24,251 bases of DNA, from assembly GCA_902799855.1 (NCBI GenBank), contig CADCCA010000008.1:1-24251 (forward strand). Direction: 5' to 3'. The stretch is from an uncultured Erysipelotrichaceae bacterium. Its GTDB lineage: Bacteria > Bacillota_I > Bacilli_A > RFN20 > CAG-826. Shown here one piece after another: positions 23,882 through 24,251 of the stretch. A program made the translations under genes and the position numbers. Under the pieces are notes generated by a model. That model was not told the origin of the DNA. It saw only the letters and a list, made by a program, of their open reading frames with translations, and ran no database searches. Each line of letters starts with the position of its first letter. Position 1 is the first letter of the stretch.

Positions 23882-23919
23882 TGATTTAGAATAAATAATT
23901 AGCCTCCTAACTACGGAAG
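23862..23919 (+). repeat. 13-bp direct repeat at the end of the binding-protein gene
   Basis: CTAACTACGGAAG occurs at 23862-23874, inside the last codons, and again at 23907-23919, in the terminator loop and 3' arm. The copies are exact and 32 bases apart. Confidence 0.6.
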
Positions 23920-23927
23920 GCTTTTTT
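23900..23927 (+). terminator. Terminator after the solute-binding protein gene
   Basis: AGCCT plus CC (23901-23907) pair with GG and AGGCT (23915-23922, one bulged A), followed by a T tract to 23927. Confidence 0.85.
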
Positions 23928-23928
23928 G

Positions 23929-23937
23929 TGCTATAAT
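23929..23937 (+). promoter_or_regulatory. Extended -10 promoter before the hairpin region
   Basis: TGC directly precedes a perfect TATAAT (23932-23937), the TGn extended -10 form. No gene lies in the next 180 bases, so it would transcribe the two hairpins below. Confidence 0.5.
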
Positions 23938-23958
23938 AGTATGACAGTTTATCTAATT

Positions 23959-24048
23959 CTCAAAGAAGACCCCTATCTTCTATAAGTAGGGGATGAATTT
24001 GAGCAAATTAATAATGCCCTAGTAGCGACCGTCTCGCTAATTTATTAA
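23959..24048 (+). ncRNA. Two structured hairpins: candidate IS left end or small RNA
   Basis: Hairpin 1: CTCAAA (23959-23964) with TTTGAG (23998-24003), then an internal loop, then CCCCTA (23970-23975) with TAGGGG (23987-23992), then CTT (23977-23979) with AAG (23984-23986). Hairpin 2: TTAATAA (24008-24014) with TTATTAA (24042-24048), and TAGCGA (24023-24028) with TCGCTA (24034-24039). CCCTA (24017-24021) in the internal loop of hairpin 2 could pair instead with TAGGG of hairpin 1. IS200/IS605 elements carry such hairpins at their ends. No coding capacity is seen. Confidence 0.5.
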
Positions 24049-24079
24049 ACATAATTTTTGATAAATAGTGAATCAAGTA

Positions 24080-24108
24080 TTGTAGTTATATCAATAAATT
24101 GATATAAT
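24080..24108 (+). promoter_or_regulatory. Promoter with palindromic spacer before the tnpB-like gene
   Basis: TTGTAG (24080-24085) and TATAAT (24103-24108) are 17 bases apart. The spacer and -10 form a perfect 10-bp inverted repeat, TTATATCAAT (24086-24095) and ATTGATATAA (24098-24107), a likely repressor or self-regulation site. Confidence 0.6.
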
Positions 24109-24121
24109 AATAGTAGGAAAT

Positions 24122-24196
24122 ATGGATATAGGGGAAGATGATGCATCAAGCATTTATTTCCCTTTTCTTATATTTCGAAAGGATAAGCATGATTAA
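24122..24196 (+). CDS. Possible 24-aa leader ORF overlapping the tnpB-like start
   Basis: ATG 24122 follows TAGTAGG (24111-24117) and encodes 24 residues starting MDIGEDDASS, ending at TAA 24194-24196, seven bases inside the tnpB-like gene. The same leader can fold as GGGAA (24132-24136) with TTCCC (24158-24162) and ATGC (24141-24144) with GCAT (24150-24153). Translation is unproven. Confidence 0.25.
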   Translation: MDIGEDDASSIYFPFLIFRKDKHD

Positions 24197-24251
24197 GACA
24201 GTTAAAAGAACATATCGTTTTAGAATCTATCCTAATCCTTCTCAAAAAGAA
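24189..24251 (+). CDS. tnpB: N-terminus of a TnpB-type protein (partial, cut by window end)
   Basis: Only the first 21 residues are present. They read KTVKRTYRFRIYPNPSQKE after MI, matching the usual opening of TnpB/OrfB proteins (a basic strand, then Y-x-F-R-x-Y-P-N-x-x-Q). TnpB proteins are RNA-guided nucleases carried by IS200/IS605 and IS607 elements and are ancestral to Cas12. AAAGGA (24178-24183) sits 5 bases before the ATG. No tnpA lies upstream within the window. The guide RNA would lie at the far 3' end of the gene, outside the window. Confidence 0.85.
   Translation, partial: MIKTVKRTYRFRIYPNPSQKE

Noticed and set aside
1..24251. Mycoplasma/Spiroplasma genetic code (TGA = Trp)
   Set aside because: RF2 is present, TGA ends several genes (comFA, the kinase, the phosphatase, the polymerase), and tryptophans are encoded as TGG.
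1..24251. CRISPR array or cas genes
   Set aside because: No regularly spaced repeats were found; the TnpB-type protein is an insertion-sequence protein, not a CRISPR effector.

Overview
The window looks like a chromosomal segment from a low-GC Firmicutes-type bacterium (Bacilli, Erysipelotrichia or an uncultured relative). The evidence is the AT-rich sequence, Shine-Dalgarno starts, the comF-secA-prfB order, a YolD/Y-family polymerase pair and several lipoproteins with Gram-positive-style lipoboxes. TGA is a true stop: several genes end in TGA and prfB encodes release factor 2, so the Mycoplasma code is excluded.

Region 1 (1-8460) is a housekeeping block on the + strand. It holds the 3' end of a probable rpiB, a small lysine-rich unknown gene, comFA and comFC (DNA uptake), secA, prfB with its programmed +1 frameshift, uvrB and secG, closed by a strong terminator. 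secA and secG are both Sec export components. Two starts are odd: comFA has no normal start codon upstream of its zinc finger, and secA has a hairpin between the nearest SD-like sequence and its ATG.

Region 2 (8461-14560) has mixed strands. A DUF308/HdeD-like membrane protein (-) is divergent from an M29 aminopeptidase (+), with a perfect dyad between them. A Y-family translesion polymerase and a YolD-like partner (-) lie opposite the pair rmuC and an alkaline-phosphatase-superfamily hydrolase (+), followed by tRNA-Ala(CGC).

Region 3 (14560-23930) is accessory and surface-directed. It contains an 837-aa lipoprotein with two C-terminal starch-binding-like beta domains, a CotH-kinase-like lipoprotein, a DUF4256 protein, and a two-gene unit of a membrane hybrid histidine kinase with two receivers plus a solute-binding lipoprotein that has no transporter genes beside it. 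The gaps before cotH, the DUF4256 gene and the kinase each begin with the CpG-rich palindrome TTCGCGAA. The last two gaps also share a 42-bp element and a repeated -10/start region. This shared cis module, together with the kinase/binding-protein pair, is the most interesting part of the window.

Region 4 (23930-end) starts with an extended -10 promoter, then two elaborate hairpins, then a second promoter with a palindromic spacer, then the first codons of a TnpB-type (IS200/IS605/IS607) protein cut off by the window end. The hairpin region is either the left end of that insertion element or a small structured RNA.
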